From an uncultured Collinsella sp. (lineage in GTDB: Bacteria; Actinomycetota; Coriobacteriia; Coriobacteriales; Coriobacteriaceae): a stretch of DNA of 27,377 bases. The notes under the pieces were generated by a model. It was not told where the DNA came from. It worked only from the letters and a program-made list of their open reading frames with translations, and did no database searches. Below, in pieces: positions 15,249 through 22,675 of this stretch. The position numbers and the translations under genes are program-made. Position 1 is the first letter of the stretch. Each line of letters starts with the position of its first letter. The stretch covers positions 1-27,377 of the forward strand of contig CABUUB010000021.1 in the NCBI GenBank assembly GCA_902494625.1, given 5' to 3'.

Positions 15249-17408
15249 CTAATTGTTCAGCATGCGGTCGAAGCTTCCCGAGTCGCCATCCCGATAGTCT
15301 GCGGTCATCAGGATCTCCTGCGGAATGCGCCCGCCCTCGCGCAGCACGTTGCGGAACTGCACGCGCGTGACCATGGGCAGATCCTTGATCGTCGCTGCCA
15401 GGTTCTGCGGCACGCCCTGGTTGGCAGCCGCGGGCTCGCACTCGCCGCCGGCCTTCACGCGACGCTTATGCTCGGCGAGCATGGCGCGGTACATGCCGGC
15501 ATGCAGGCGAATCTCAACCACATTGGCATTGCGAGCCTGCTCGACGATGCGCGCGCCCTCGCGATCGATATCGCCTACGTAGTAGACATAGTTAAAGCGA
15601 TAGCCAATCTCAGCCAGATAATCATCCAGGGCATGCGAGACGCTCGCCTTGCATCCGCCGCCAAAAATCACGCCGCCCACCTTGATGCCAAAGAGCTTGG
15701 CGTGCTTGCGGCCACGCAGCAGCTTGACGATCTCGTCGTAGGTGTCCAGGTTCTCGACCATAATGAACGGCTTGTCGGCGCCCAGCGTAAAGAAGCCCGT
15801 AAAGTGCACGGGGCGATTGGGGGCGACCTTGATCGCCTGCATGCTAATGCCCTTTTCGGTCATACGCCTGATCAAGCGCTCACCGTGCTTGCCGTCAAAA
15901 GCCTTCTCGTCGTTAAAGATCTGGTAGGCACGCTGGCGGCGCGAGGCAACCGGCGTATCGGCACCTCGGTTCTGCTCGATCCAAGCCTGGATGATTGCGA
16001 TTTCCTCGGCAATCTTGCGGTTGGACATCTCGTTATGCTGAGTGCGTTGCGGAGCCTTTTTGCCGTCCTTGCCCTCGACCTTTACGATCTGTGTCTGCTG
16101 CTCCTTGATCTTAGAGAGCGCCGTGGGCGTGGGGACAACCTTGAGCAGCTGCCTGCCCAGAACGCGGGCCAGGGCAAACGCCGAAACCTCGCCATGGGTA
16201 GTCGACTCAGTCTGCTGGACAGCCGTATCTGCTGCGGCAGACTCGGGCTTCTTCTGAGACTTGCGCTTAGAATCTCCTTGGACATTGCGCTCACGTTTCG
16301 AAGTAGACGCCTGCTTCTGCGAACGCTCGGGCTTGCCCTCCTTCGCCGGCTGACGCTTGGGCTGCTCCATCGGAGCATCCACCTTCGCATCTTCGTCGCG
16401 CGGCGCTACATTCTCGGCGGCATCCTGAGCGTTAGAGCTGCGACCGCCACGATGACGACGGCGGCGAGGCCTGCTCGAAGTACCCTCCCCCGTCTGTTCA
16501 GCCGCAGGTTGCTGGCCCTGAGTCTCCGTATCGGAAGCAGCCTGCTCATCAACAGGCTTCTGTTCACGGACTTCCGGCTCGGCAGGCTTCACGGCCTTCT
16601 CGGCCCGCACCTCCGGAACCTGATTAACCTTTTCCTGACGCTTTGCGGGGTACGCGCGACCTGCAAAGCCGCGACCGGGACGACACGAGCCTGTGGCCTT
16701 CTTGGCCGGCTTCTCGGAATCGTCCGCAATCTCGGCAGCCTCTTCGGCATCGCGCACAACGTCCTGCTGCGCAGCCTTAAAGTGAGCACCGCGACGACGC
16801 TTGGGCTCTTGGACCTCCACGGGCTTTTGCTCCTTCGCGGGCTTCTGCGACTCGGCAGCGACCTCAGTCTCAACAGCCTCGGTATCAAGCTCATCCTTTT
16901 GAGCCACAGCACGACGAAAGCGTTCCTGCTGGGCACGGCGCTGCGCATCACGCTTTCCGCCTCCGCCAAAGCCGCCTCGGCCCGCCTTGGCGGTAAAGGC
17001 ACGCACGACATGCTCATCGAGCAGCTCGTCAGTATCGATATGCTCACGCGGGGCAACTTCTTCCGCAGCAGGCACCTCAACGGAATCCGCGACAGGCTGC
17101 TCCTGGGCATCATGAATCTCGGCATTGATGGTATAGAACGCCGGGCGGCCGTTAATGCCGCTGCCCTCGATCTTGGTCACAATCTTTGCCGCGATAAGCT
17201 CATCGCGCATCGCCTTGGTATCGCACTCCTTATCCACGGAGCGGAAGATTTGCGCCAGCGCGCTCGACTTGATCTTGAGCGCCTTGCGGCAGAGCAGGTC
17301 GTAGGCAACCAGCTTTGCCCGCTCGGCAGAAAGCGACGTTTGTCCGCTCAGACGCTCAGCCAGAGCATCGACATTTTGTTGGTTGTCGGAATATACCGTC
17401 TTGGCCAC
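15249..17408 (-). CDS. Large protein with C-terminal JetD-like (DUF2220-type) Toprim domain
   Basis: 719 residues in three zones. Residues about 1-95 look like a winged helix ending in GRPAFYTINAEI. Residues about 96-450 are low-complexity, rich in Lys, Arg, Glu, Gln and Pro with RPRRRRHRGG-type patches, probably disordered and nucleic-acid binding. Residues about 455-719 resemble the C-terminal half of Wadjet JetD: RRQRAYQIFNDEKAF, then VENLDTYDEI (Glu552) and GDIDREG (Asp613, Asp615), matching Toprim acidic residues. No jetABC genes are nearby. The GTG at 17408 is preferred because GAAAGGGG precedes it; the ATG at 17432 lacks a ribosome site. Fold assignment is by motif; a DNA or RNA nuclease role is inference. 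Confidence 0.75.
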   Translation of the reverse strand: MAKTVYSDNQQNVDALAERLSGQTSLSAERAKLVAYDLLCRKALKIKSSALAQIFRSVDKECDTKAMRDELIAAKIVTKIEGSGINGRPAFYTINAEIHDAQEQPVADSVEVPAAEEVAPREHIDTDELLDEHVVRAFTAKAGRGGFGGGGKRDAQRRAQQERFRRAVAQKDELDTEAVETEVAAESQKPAKEQKPVEVQEPKRRRGAHFKAAQQDVVRDAEEAAEIADDSEKPAKKATGSCRPGRGFAGRAYPAKRQEKVNQVPEVRAEKAVKPAEPEVREQKPVDEQAASDTETQGQQPAAEQTGEGTSSRPRRRRHRGGRSSNAQDAAENVAPRDEDAKVDAPMEQPKRQPAKEGKPERSQKQASTSKRERNVQGDSKRKSQKKPESAAADTAVQQTESTTHGEVSAFALARVLGRQLLKVVPTPTALSKIKEQQTQIVKVEGKDGKKAPQRTQHNEMSNRKIAEEIAIIQAWIEQNRGADTPVASRRQRAYQIFNDEKAFDGKHGERLIRRMTEKGISMQAIKVAPNRPVHFTGFFTLGADKPFIMVENLDTYDEIVKLLRGRKHAKLFGIKVGGVIFGGGCKASVSHALDDYLAEIGYRFNYVYYVGDIDREGARIVEQARNANVVEIRLHAGMYRAMLAEHKRRVKAGGECEPAAANQGVPQNLAATIKDLPMVTRVQFRNVLREGGRIPQEILMTADYRDGDSGSFDRMLNN

Positions 17409-17442
17409 GGGGCCCCTTTCATATGCACACATATACGTCTAT

Positions 17443-17472
17443 ATGGTACAACGCGTGAGCCTATACACGCAA
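17443..17472 (-). promoter_or_regulatory. Possible promoter of the Toprim gene
   Basis: On the minus strand TTGCGT (17467-17472) and TACCAT (17443-17448) are 18 bases apart, between the cstA terminator and the gene start. Both hexamers are imperfect. Confidence 0.35.
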
Positions 17473-17511
17473 AACATCTGCGAGGACGCCCTTGCATCAC
17501 CCGTTCTCGCA

Positions 17512-17552
17512 AGAAAAAAGACCGGGTCCGCATCGTTGCGGACCCGGTCTTT
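17512..17552 (-). terminator. Rho-independent terminator after cstA
   Basis: Perfect 16-bp stem (17517-17532 with 17537-17552) with a four-base loop. On the minus strand it is followed by a run of T. It lies 40 bases beyond the cstA stop. Confidence 0.95.
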
Positions 17553-17591
17553 CCGAGTCATAGAGATGGAGGATTCAATCCGTCCGATCGG

Positions 17592-19481
17592 CTAAGCCTT
17601 GGCGGCCTCAGCGTCGGCAGGAGCCTCAGCAGCAGCAGCGCGACCATACTCGGCCTTGCCCATCTCGGACCACTCGGGCTCCTCGTCGGGCATGGAGCCG
17701 GCCTCCTTGCCGAAGAACTCCTTGAGGCAGTTGACGGCAACGATGAGGCCCAGGACCATCAGCAGGACGGCGAAGACGAGCTGCAGGCCCTTGGTGGCGG
17801 CGACGGAGACGGCAGCCGTGGTAGCGGTGGCCGGGATGGTACCGAAGAAGCCGTAGGCCTGGACGGCGGTCATGCAGCCCATGGCGCTCTGGACCAGCGA
17901 GGTGAAGGTACAGCAGAGCAGGAAGGCGACGGGCACGTAGAGCATCCAACCCTTGCGGCCGGTGCACTTGCAGAACACGGCGAGGGTGATCATGGTCATA
18001 CCGCCGAGCAGCTGGTTAGAAGCACCGAAGAGCGGCCAGATGTTGGCATAGCCACCAAAGGCGAGGGCGAGGCCAGGAAGCAGGGTAACGACCGTGGCGA
18101 ACCAGGGGTTGCCGAGGACCTTCATGTAGCCGGCCTTGGACTCGATGGCCAGGGCGTCGTTGGTCTGGGCAAAGAACTCGGAGAACGAGGTACGAGCGAT
18201 GCGGGCAACGGCATCGAGCGAGGTCAGGGCCAGAGCGGAAACGTTCATGGTCATGAAGACGGTTGCGAGCGTGCCGTCAACGCCGAAGGCCTGCATACCG
18301 CGGGAGATGCCAGCGGCGAAGATCTGGAACGGGGTGGAAGCGACGCCGGCGTTAAGGGCGCCGGTGCCGGCGGTGTTCATGTCGGAGAACATGATGCCGG
18401 CGACGATGATGGCAAGGATGCCGACGAAGGACTCGACGACCATAGCGCCATAACCGACCTTGACGGCGTCCTGCTCCTTCTCGACCTGCTTGGAGGAGGT
18501 ACCAGAAGAAACGAGGCTGTGGAAACCGGAGAGAGCGCCGCAAGCAACGGAGACAAACAGGACCGGGAACATCATGCCGGAGGCACCAGAGAAGCCAGTG
18601 AAGACCGGAGCGGTCATCGTAGCCTGGCCGTGAACACCCAGGACAACGATGCCGAGGACAGCGCAGGCGATCATGACGATCATCATGATCGAAGTGAGGT
18701 AGTCGCGCGGGGTCTTGAGCATCTGGATGGGCATAGCGCCAGCGAAGACCAGGTAGACCATGACGACAGCGAACCACTGGAACTTGGTCAGATAAACCGG
18801 GAACTGCATACCAACGGCGAACATGAGCACCATGAGCACCACGCCGGTAACGAACTCGGCAGCGCCGGTGAGGTTGAACTTCTTCTGGGCCCAACCAAAG
18901 GCGATAGCGACGAAGGTGAACAGGATGGAGATGGTACCAGCGCAGCCGGCGGCATAGGACTTGGTGAAGTCGACGGCACCGGTAGCAGCACCAGAAGCGT
19001 CAACGGCCGGGGTGAACATGAACGTCTTGCAGACCATGTCGGTGAAAGCGGCGATGACGATGATGCAGAACAGCCAGCAGAACAGCAGGAACAGGCGACG
19101 GCCGGTCTTGCCGATGTACTTCTCGATGAGCTGAGCGAGCGACTTGCCGTTGTTCTTCATCGAAGCGTACAGGGCGCCAAAGTCGTGGACGGCGCCAAAG
19201 AAGATGCCGCCGACGAGGACCCAGAGCACGACGGGCAGCCAGCCAAAGGCCATGGCGACGATCGTACCCGTGACAGGGCCGGCACCGCAGATCGAGCTGA
19301 ACTGGTGCGAGAACGCGGTGAAGGCGGAGACGGGCGAGAAGCTCTTGCCGTCCTTCATGCGCTTGGCCGGCGTGAGGGCCTCTTTGTCAACGCCCCACTT
19401 GTTGGCCAGCCATCGGCCATAGCCCAGATAGCCGCAGGCGAGCACCGCCGCGGCCACAACCATGAGCAAAACTCCGTTCAT
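17592..19481 (-). CDS. cstA: Carbon starvation protein A family transporter
   Basis: Integral membrane transporter of 629 residues. CstA-family proteins import peptides or, in BtsT relatives, pyruvate. Family blocks are visible: FSSICGAGPVTGTIVAMAFGWLP near residue 60, GAVHDFGALYASMKNNGKSL, HSLVSSGTSSKQV, and FGASNQLLGGMTM, with about 15 hydrophobic segments. The C-terminal tail is Ala/Glu-rich. AGAGGAGG lies before the ATG at 19481. A terminator hairpin and a short Ile/Val-rich leader ORF precede it, pointing to control by transcription attenuation. It is monocistronic, with its own terminator. Confidence 0.94.
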   Translation of the reverse strand: MNGVLLMVVAAAVLACGYLGYGRWLANKWGVDKEALTPAKRMKDGKSFSPVSAFTAFSHQFSSICGAGPVTGTIVAMAFGWLPVVLWVLVGGIFFGAVHDFGALYASMKNNGKSLAQLIEKYIGKTGRRLFLLFCWLFCIIVIAAFTDMVCKTFMFTPAVDASGAATGAVDFTKSYAAGCAGTISILFTFVAIAFGWAQKKFNLTGAAEFVTGVVLMVLMFAVGMQFPVYLTKFQWFAVVMVYLVFAGAMPIQMLKTPRDYLTSIMMIVMIACAVLGIVVLGVHGQATMTAPVFTGFSGASGMMFPVLFVSVACGALSGFHSLVSSGTSSKQVEKEQDAVKVGYGAMVVESFVGILAIIVAGIMFSDMNTAGTGALNAGVASTPFQIFAAGISRGMQAFGVDGTLATVFMTMNVSALALTSLDAVARIARTSFSEFFAQTNDALAIESKAGYMKVLGNPWFATVVTLLPGLALAFGGYANIWPLFGASNQLLGGMTMITLAVFCKCTGRKGWMLYVPVAFLLCCTFTSLVQSAMGCMTAVQAYGFFGTIPATATTAAVSVAATKGLQLVFAVLLMVLGLIVAVNCLKEFFGKEAGSMPDEEPEWSEMGKAEYGRAAAAEAPADAEAAKA

Positions 19482-19515
19482 TACATTTCCTCCTCTAAAA
19501 AGAACTTCCTAGACA

Positions 19516-19555
19516 TAAAAAATGAGGGCCGTCGGTTGCGCTCGACGGCCCTCAT
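19516..19555 (-). terminator. Terminator in the cstA leader (attenuator)
   Basis: Perfect 13-bp stem ATGAGGGCCGTCG (19522-19534) / CGACGGCCCTCAT (19543-19555), followed on the minus strand by a six-T run. It ends about 35 bases before the cstA start and lies downstream of the cstA promoter, so it should cut off cstA mRNA unless relieved. Confidence 0.85.
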
Positions 19556-19558
19556 CTT

Positions 19559-19643
19559 CATCAGCCGCCCGTTATCGTACGGGCTAGCTGTATGTGCTAG
19601 CCCGCATCAGATAATTACTACGCTGATAATGTTTAGCTGATGC
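19559..19643 (-). promoter_or_regulatory. Alternative leader hairpins upstream of the cstA attenuator
   Basis: CGGGCTAGC (19580-19588) pairs with GCTAGCCCG (19596-19604). An alternative stem GCCCGT (19567-19572) / ACGGGC (19579-19584) shares bases with the first, so the two exclude each other. The leader segment 19636-19643 can pair with 19604-19610 or with 19559-19565, also exclusively. No clean antiterminator against the terminator arm is obvious. Confidence 0.5.
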
Positions 19644-19675
19644 GTGAACATGTCTAAGAAATCCTCTTCAATCAT
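19607..19675 (-). CDS. Leader peptide of cstA, 22 residues, Ile/Val-rich end
   Basis: Reads ATG to TGA on the minus strand. It lies between the promoter and the leader terminator of cstA. The last eight residues are NIISVVII, so six of the final seven codons are Ile or Val. This is the layout of amino-acid attenuator leader peptides. An internal ATG (ninth codon) has AGAGGA upstream and could be the real start; the outer ATG has only a weak ribosome site. Translation is not proven. Confidence 0.5.
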   Translation of the reverse strand: MIEEDFLDMFTHQLNIISVVII

Positions 19676-19722
19676 GATGCGAACGATCCGTGCGTGTTCA
19701 CATCCCCCAGTGGTTGAAAAGG

Positions 19723-19751
19723 AGTATGAAACTTTAGTTACCTAAAGTCAA
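19723..19751 (-). promoter_or_regulatory. cstA promoter with internal palindrome
   Basis: On the minus strand TTGACT (19746-19751) and CATACT (19723-19728) are separated by exactly 17 bases. The spacer contains most of the perfect palindrome ACTTTAG-N4-CTAAAGT (19731-19748), a probable operator for an unidentified repressor. Confidence 0.65.
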
Positions 19752-19849
19752 CGCAAATTTGTAATGAATTTTCAACTTTTTTGGATTTCTCGGTATAAAA
19801 CGCCACTGACCTCGGACTTTACCCCACGACAGTTTTTGCATGAGAGATA

Positions 19850-20000
19850 CCCCTGAGAGCCGCGGGAGCCGGGCGGCGCATATGAACTTTCCTGCTCTAC
19901 AGTCCTGCGCAAGACGGAAAGCACATTAAGTGCTTTCCTTTGCGTGCGGAACTCGCGATAAAGTTCATATGCGCCGCCCGGCTCCCGCGGCTCTCAGGGG
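19850..20000 (-). repeat. Nested palindromic element, copy 2
   Basis: Perfect 41-bp arms (19850-19890 and 19960-20000) enclose a 69-base core (19891-19959) that matches copies 1 and 3 when read on the minus strand, so this copy is inverted relative to them. The inner hairpin is GGAAAGCAC/GTGCTTTCC, different in sequence from the others but fully paired. It lies between the cstA promoter and copy 3. Confidence 0.95.
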
Positions 20001-20013
20001 CTCCCATCCCAAA

Positions 20014-20036
20014 TGTGCGGAGCAAAGCTCCGCACA
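20014..20036. other. Short hairpin between elements 2 and 3
   Basis: Ten-bp stem TGTGCGGAGC/GCTCCGCACA with an AAA loop, followed after four bases on the plus strand by CTTTTTCTTT. It could be a plus-strand terminator, but no plus-strand gene leads into it. The rest of 20037-20143 shows nothing recognisable. Confidence 0.45.
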
Positions 20037-20143
20037 CCATCTTTTTCTTTCAGCTAAAGCACGCCGGAAATTCGACGCAGCTGGCTAACCTTGCCGGACG
20101 TTGTCGACGCCAAGCCAGCTCAGAAGCTATATCGATACAGAAA

Positions 20144-20278
20144 GGTCCCCGGACGGAGGGGCCGGATATAAGGTTTATCGCGAGTTCCGCACGCAAAGAA
20201 GGCCACTTAATGTGGCCTTCGTCTTGCGCAGGACCGTAGAGCAGGAAACCTTATATCCGGCCCCTCCGTCCGGGGACC
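20144..20278 (+). repeat. Nested palindromic element, copy 3
   Basis: Perfect 33-bp arms (20144-20176 and 20246-20278, starting GGTCCCCGGACGGAGGGG) enclose the 69-base core (20177-20245). The inner hairpin is GAAGGCCAC/GTGGCCTTC. It lies 12 bases beyond the stop of the minus-strand tsaBD fusion gene, as copy 1 lies beyond the Toprim gene. Confidence 0.95.
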
Positions 20279-20290
20279 GCGCCGTACCAG

Positions 20291-22675
20291 CTACAGCGTC
20301 ATGTTTGGGTCGGCGTCGACGTCGAACGGCGAGATTTCACCTCGGTCGAATTTACGGCGAGCGACCTCCGCAATCATGGCTGCGTTATCGGTACAGGCAG
20401 ACAAGGGCGGCACCGTTACGCGAATCCCCTGACGCCCAAGCTTCTTGATCATCATCTCGCGCAGATGCGGGTTGGCCGAGACGCCGCCACCGATGCAGTA
20501 TTCCTTGCATCCGGTAGCGTGCAATGCGTTTTTGGCCTTCTTGTACTGCACGTCAAAGACAGCTGCCTCAAACGAAGCTGCCAGATCGGGCAGGTGAATC
20601 GTGCGCCCGGCCTTGGTCTCCTGTTCAATGTAGAGCGTCACAGCGGTTTTAAGGCCCGAAAGCGAGAAGCGATAGTCTCCTCTGCTGTTAAGCGCACGGG
20701 GGAAATCGATCGCGCGGGAATTGCCCGTCTCGGCCAGCTTGGAGATGATGGGGCCACCGGGATAGCCCAGACCCAATGCCTTGGCTACCTTGTCGAAGGC
20801 CTCGCCCACAGCGTCGTCGAGCGTCTCACCGAGCACCTCGTAGTCGCCCCACGCCTTCACGTGCACGAGCATGGTGTGCCCACCCGAGACAAGCGTGAAG
20901 ATGAACGGCGGCTTGAGGTCGGGTTGCGCCAGCAGGTTGGCAAACAGATGACCCTCAAGATGATTGACGCACACGAGCGGCTTGCCGGCAGCGTAGGCAA
21001 AGCCTTTGGCAAAGGCAACGCCCACCACGAGGGCGCCCACCAGGCCCGGACCCTGTGTCACGCCCACGGCGGCAAGCTCGCTGGGAGCAATGGCTCCACC
21101 CTCAAGGCCAAGCGATGCTGCGGCATCCTCGAGCGCCGCATCCACGACACTCACAATCACCTCAACGTGTTTGCGCGAGGCGATCTCGGGCACCACGCCG
21201 CCAAAGCGGGCATGAAAATCAATCTGTGTCGACACCTGGTTGGCCAGCATATTGCCATCCGCATCGATAATCGCCACGGCCGTCTCGTCGCAGGAGCTCT
21301 CGATAGCGAGCACTAGGCGGCGGCGCTCAATTTCGGCACGCTCCCCCTCGGAGCGCCCAGGCGCAGGCAGCGGCCATACGCGCTGCTCTGCCGCCGTCGG
21401 CTCGGGCGAAGCATTGTCGACCGGAAGTACCAGGGGCAGCGGGGCCGTCATGACGATGGCGTCCTTGCCGGCACCATAGTAGCCGCGGCGACGGCCAGCC
21501 TCGGTAAAGCCCAGAGCGTTATAGAGCGCAATCGCGCCCTCATTGCCGTCCTCGACCTCGAGCGAAGCCGTGGTGCAGCCGAGCATCTGGGCATCATAGC
21601 TCACGTGCGACAGCAGCTTGCGGGCAATGCCCTCACGGCGATGTGCCGGGTCGACGGCGACATCCAGAATCTGTACATCACCGTCCACGACCATACCGCC
21701 GGCAAGGCCCAGCAGCTTGCCGTCGTCGTGTGCCACCCACCAACTACGCGGCGCAGCGACGTCCTCGCCCAGTTCGGACAGGAACATGCCCGGCGTCCAC
21801 GCCTCGTGTCCGGCACCTTCAAAGCAGGCAGCCTCCAGCGCGCTCGCGCCCTCGGCATCCGCCGCGCCCATGGGACGGAACTGCAGATGACGACCGGCGA
21901 GCTCATCGGCAACGCCCGTAATTTCGCTCTGCGCACTCTCGGCGAGACCAAGACGTTTGCGCTCGTTTTCCTCGGCATCCGAAAGGCGCGTGTAAATCGG
22001 CAGGACGCGAGCCGGATCGCCGTCACCCGCAGCGTGCGCGAGCAGCAAGCCCTCGCCCGAAGGCCACCACAGGTCGCGCTCCACGCAGCGGGCGGTCTCG
22101 TCCTCACCCAGCAGCTTGCCATAGCGCACGAGACCGTCACCGGTCAGCTGAACCTGGTCCCAGTCCGCTGCTCGGCGCCACTCATCGAGCGCCACGGCGG
22201 CCTTGACCACGTGTTCGCGCTCAAATTGACGCTCGGGGCCCTCATCGACCAGCATATACAGCGCCGGATATACCTCACCGCGCATAGCATCGGCCAAGAT
22301 ACCAAGCTTGCCGCGCACGCCAGCCTTCCACGCCGTCCAAGCGCAAGCGTCGAGCGTCGACACGCCCAGCAGCGGAACATTGGCACCACGCGCGAGGCCC
22401 TTGGCAGTGGAGATGCCGATGCGCACACCCGTAAAGGACCCCGGGCCGCGGCCGACCACATAGCAACCAACATCGCTGCGATCCAGACCGGCTTGAGCCA
22501 GCACGCCATCAACGGTATTCACGAGCTCAACGTTGGCGTGACGGCGACACATGTGGTCGCCACTCACGAGCTTCGTCTCGCCCGTCTGTCCATCAATCCA
22601 GCTTGCCGCGCAGGCAAGCATGTCGGTCGAGGTATCGAGCGCCACCACCAGCGCGTTGTCGTTATGCAAGCTCAT
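20291..22675 (-). CDS. tsaD: TsaB-RimI-TsaD triple fusion (tRNA t6A37 synthesis)
   Basis: 794 residues carrying three enzymes. Residues about 1-230 are TsaB (VVALDTSTD, GPGSFTGVRIGIS). Residues about 250-420 are a RimI-like GNAT acetyltransferase (VDPAHRREGIARKLL at about Arg346, LEVEDGNEGAIALYNALGF). Residues about 455-794 are TsaD (AIESSCDETAVAII, VTQGPGLVGALVVG, metal-binding HLEGH with His572 and His576, LVSGGHT). TsaB and TsaD, with TsaE, transfer the threonylcarbamoyl group to A37 of ANN-decoding tRNAs. RimI acetylates the S18 N-terminus in E. coli. The ATG at 22675 lies inside the end of tsaE (14-base overlap) with AAGG before it. TsaC is not in the window. Confidence 0.95.
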   Translation of the reverse strand: MSLHNDNALVVALDTSTDMLACAASWIDGQTGETKLVSGDHMCRRHANVELVNTVDGVLAQAGLDRSDVGCYVVGRGPGSFTGVRIGISTAKGLARGANVPLLGVSTLDACAWTAWKAGVRGKLGILADAMRGEVYPALYMLVDEGPERQFEREHVVKAAVALDEWRRAADWDQVQLTGDGLVRYGKLLGEDETARCVERDLWWPSGEGLLLAHAAGDGDPARVLPIYTRLSDAEENERKRLGLAESAQSEITGVADELAGRHLQFRPMGAADAEGASALEAACFEGAGHEAWTPGMFLSELGEDVAAPRSWWVAHDDGKLLGLAGGMVVDGDVQILDVAVDPAHRREGIARKLLSHVSYDAQMLGCTTASLEVEDGNEGAIALYNALGFTEAGRRRGYYGAGKDAIVMTAPLPLVLPVDNASPEPTAAEQRVWPLPAPGRSEGERAEIERRRLVLAIESSCDETAVAIIDADGNMLANQVSTQIDFHARFGGVVPEIASRKHVEVIVSVVDAALEDAAASLGLEGGAIAPSELAAVGVTQGPGLVGALVVGVAFAKGFAYAAGKPLVCVNHLEGHLFANLLAQPDLKPPFIFTLVSGGHTMLVHVKAWGDYEVLGETLDDAVGEAFDKVAKALGLGYPGGPIISKLAETGNSRAIDFPRALNSRGDYRFSLSGLKTAVTLYIEQETKAGRTIHLPDLAASFEAAVFDVQYKKAKNALHATGCKEYCIGGGVSANPHLREMMIKKLGRQGIRVTVPPLSACTDNAAMIAEVARRKFDRGEISPFDVDADPNMTL

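Noticed and set aside
15219..19640. A 1473-codon open frame on the plus strand opposite the Toprim and cstA genes
   Set aside because: It lies antisense to two well-supported genes, is low-complexity (His, Leu, Gly, Asp-rich) and shows no recognisable domain. It is a G+C-rich shadow frame.
19559..19720. A T-box riboswitch in the cstA leader
   Set aside because: No T-box sequence (AGGGUGGNACCGCG) or specifier loop could be found. The Ile/Val leader ORF and terminator explain the region better.
15104..20278. Retron msr-msd or a group II intron as explanation of the nested palindromes
   Set aside because: No reverse transcriptase gene is in the window, and the 69-base core is too short and lacks the expected domains.
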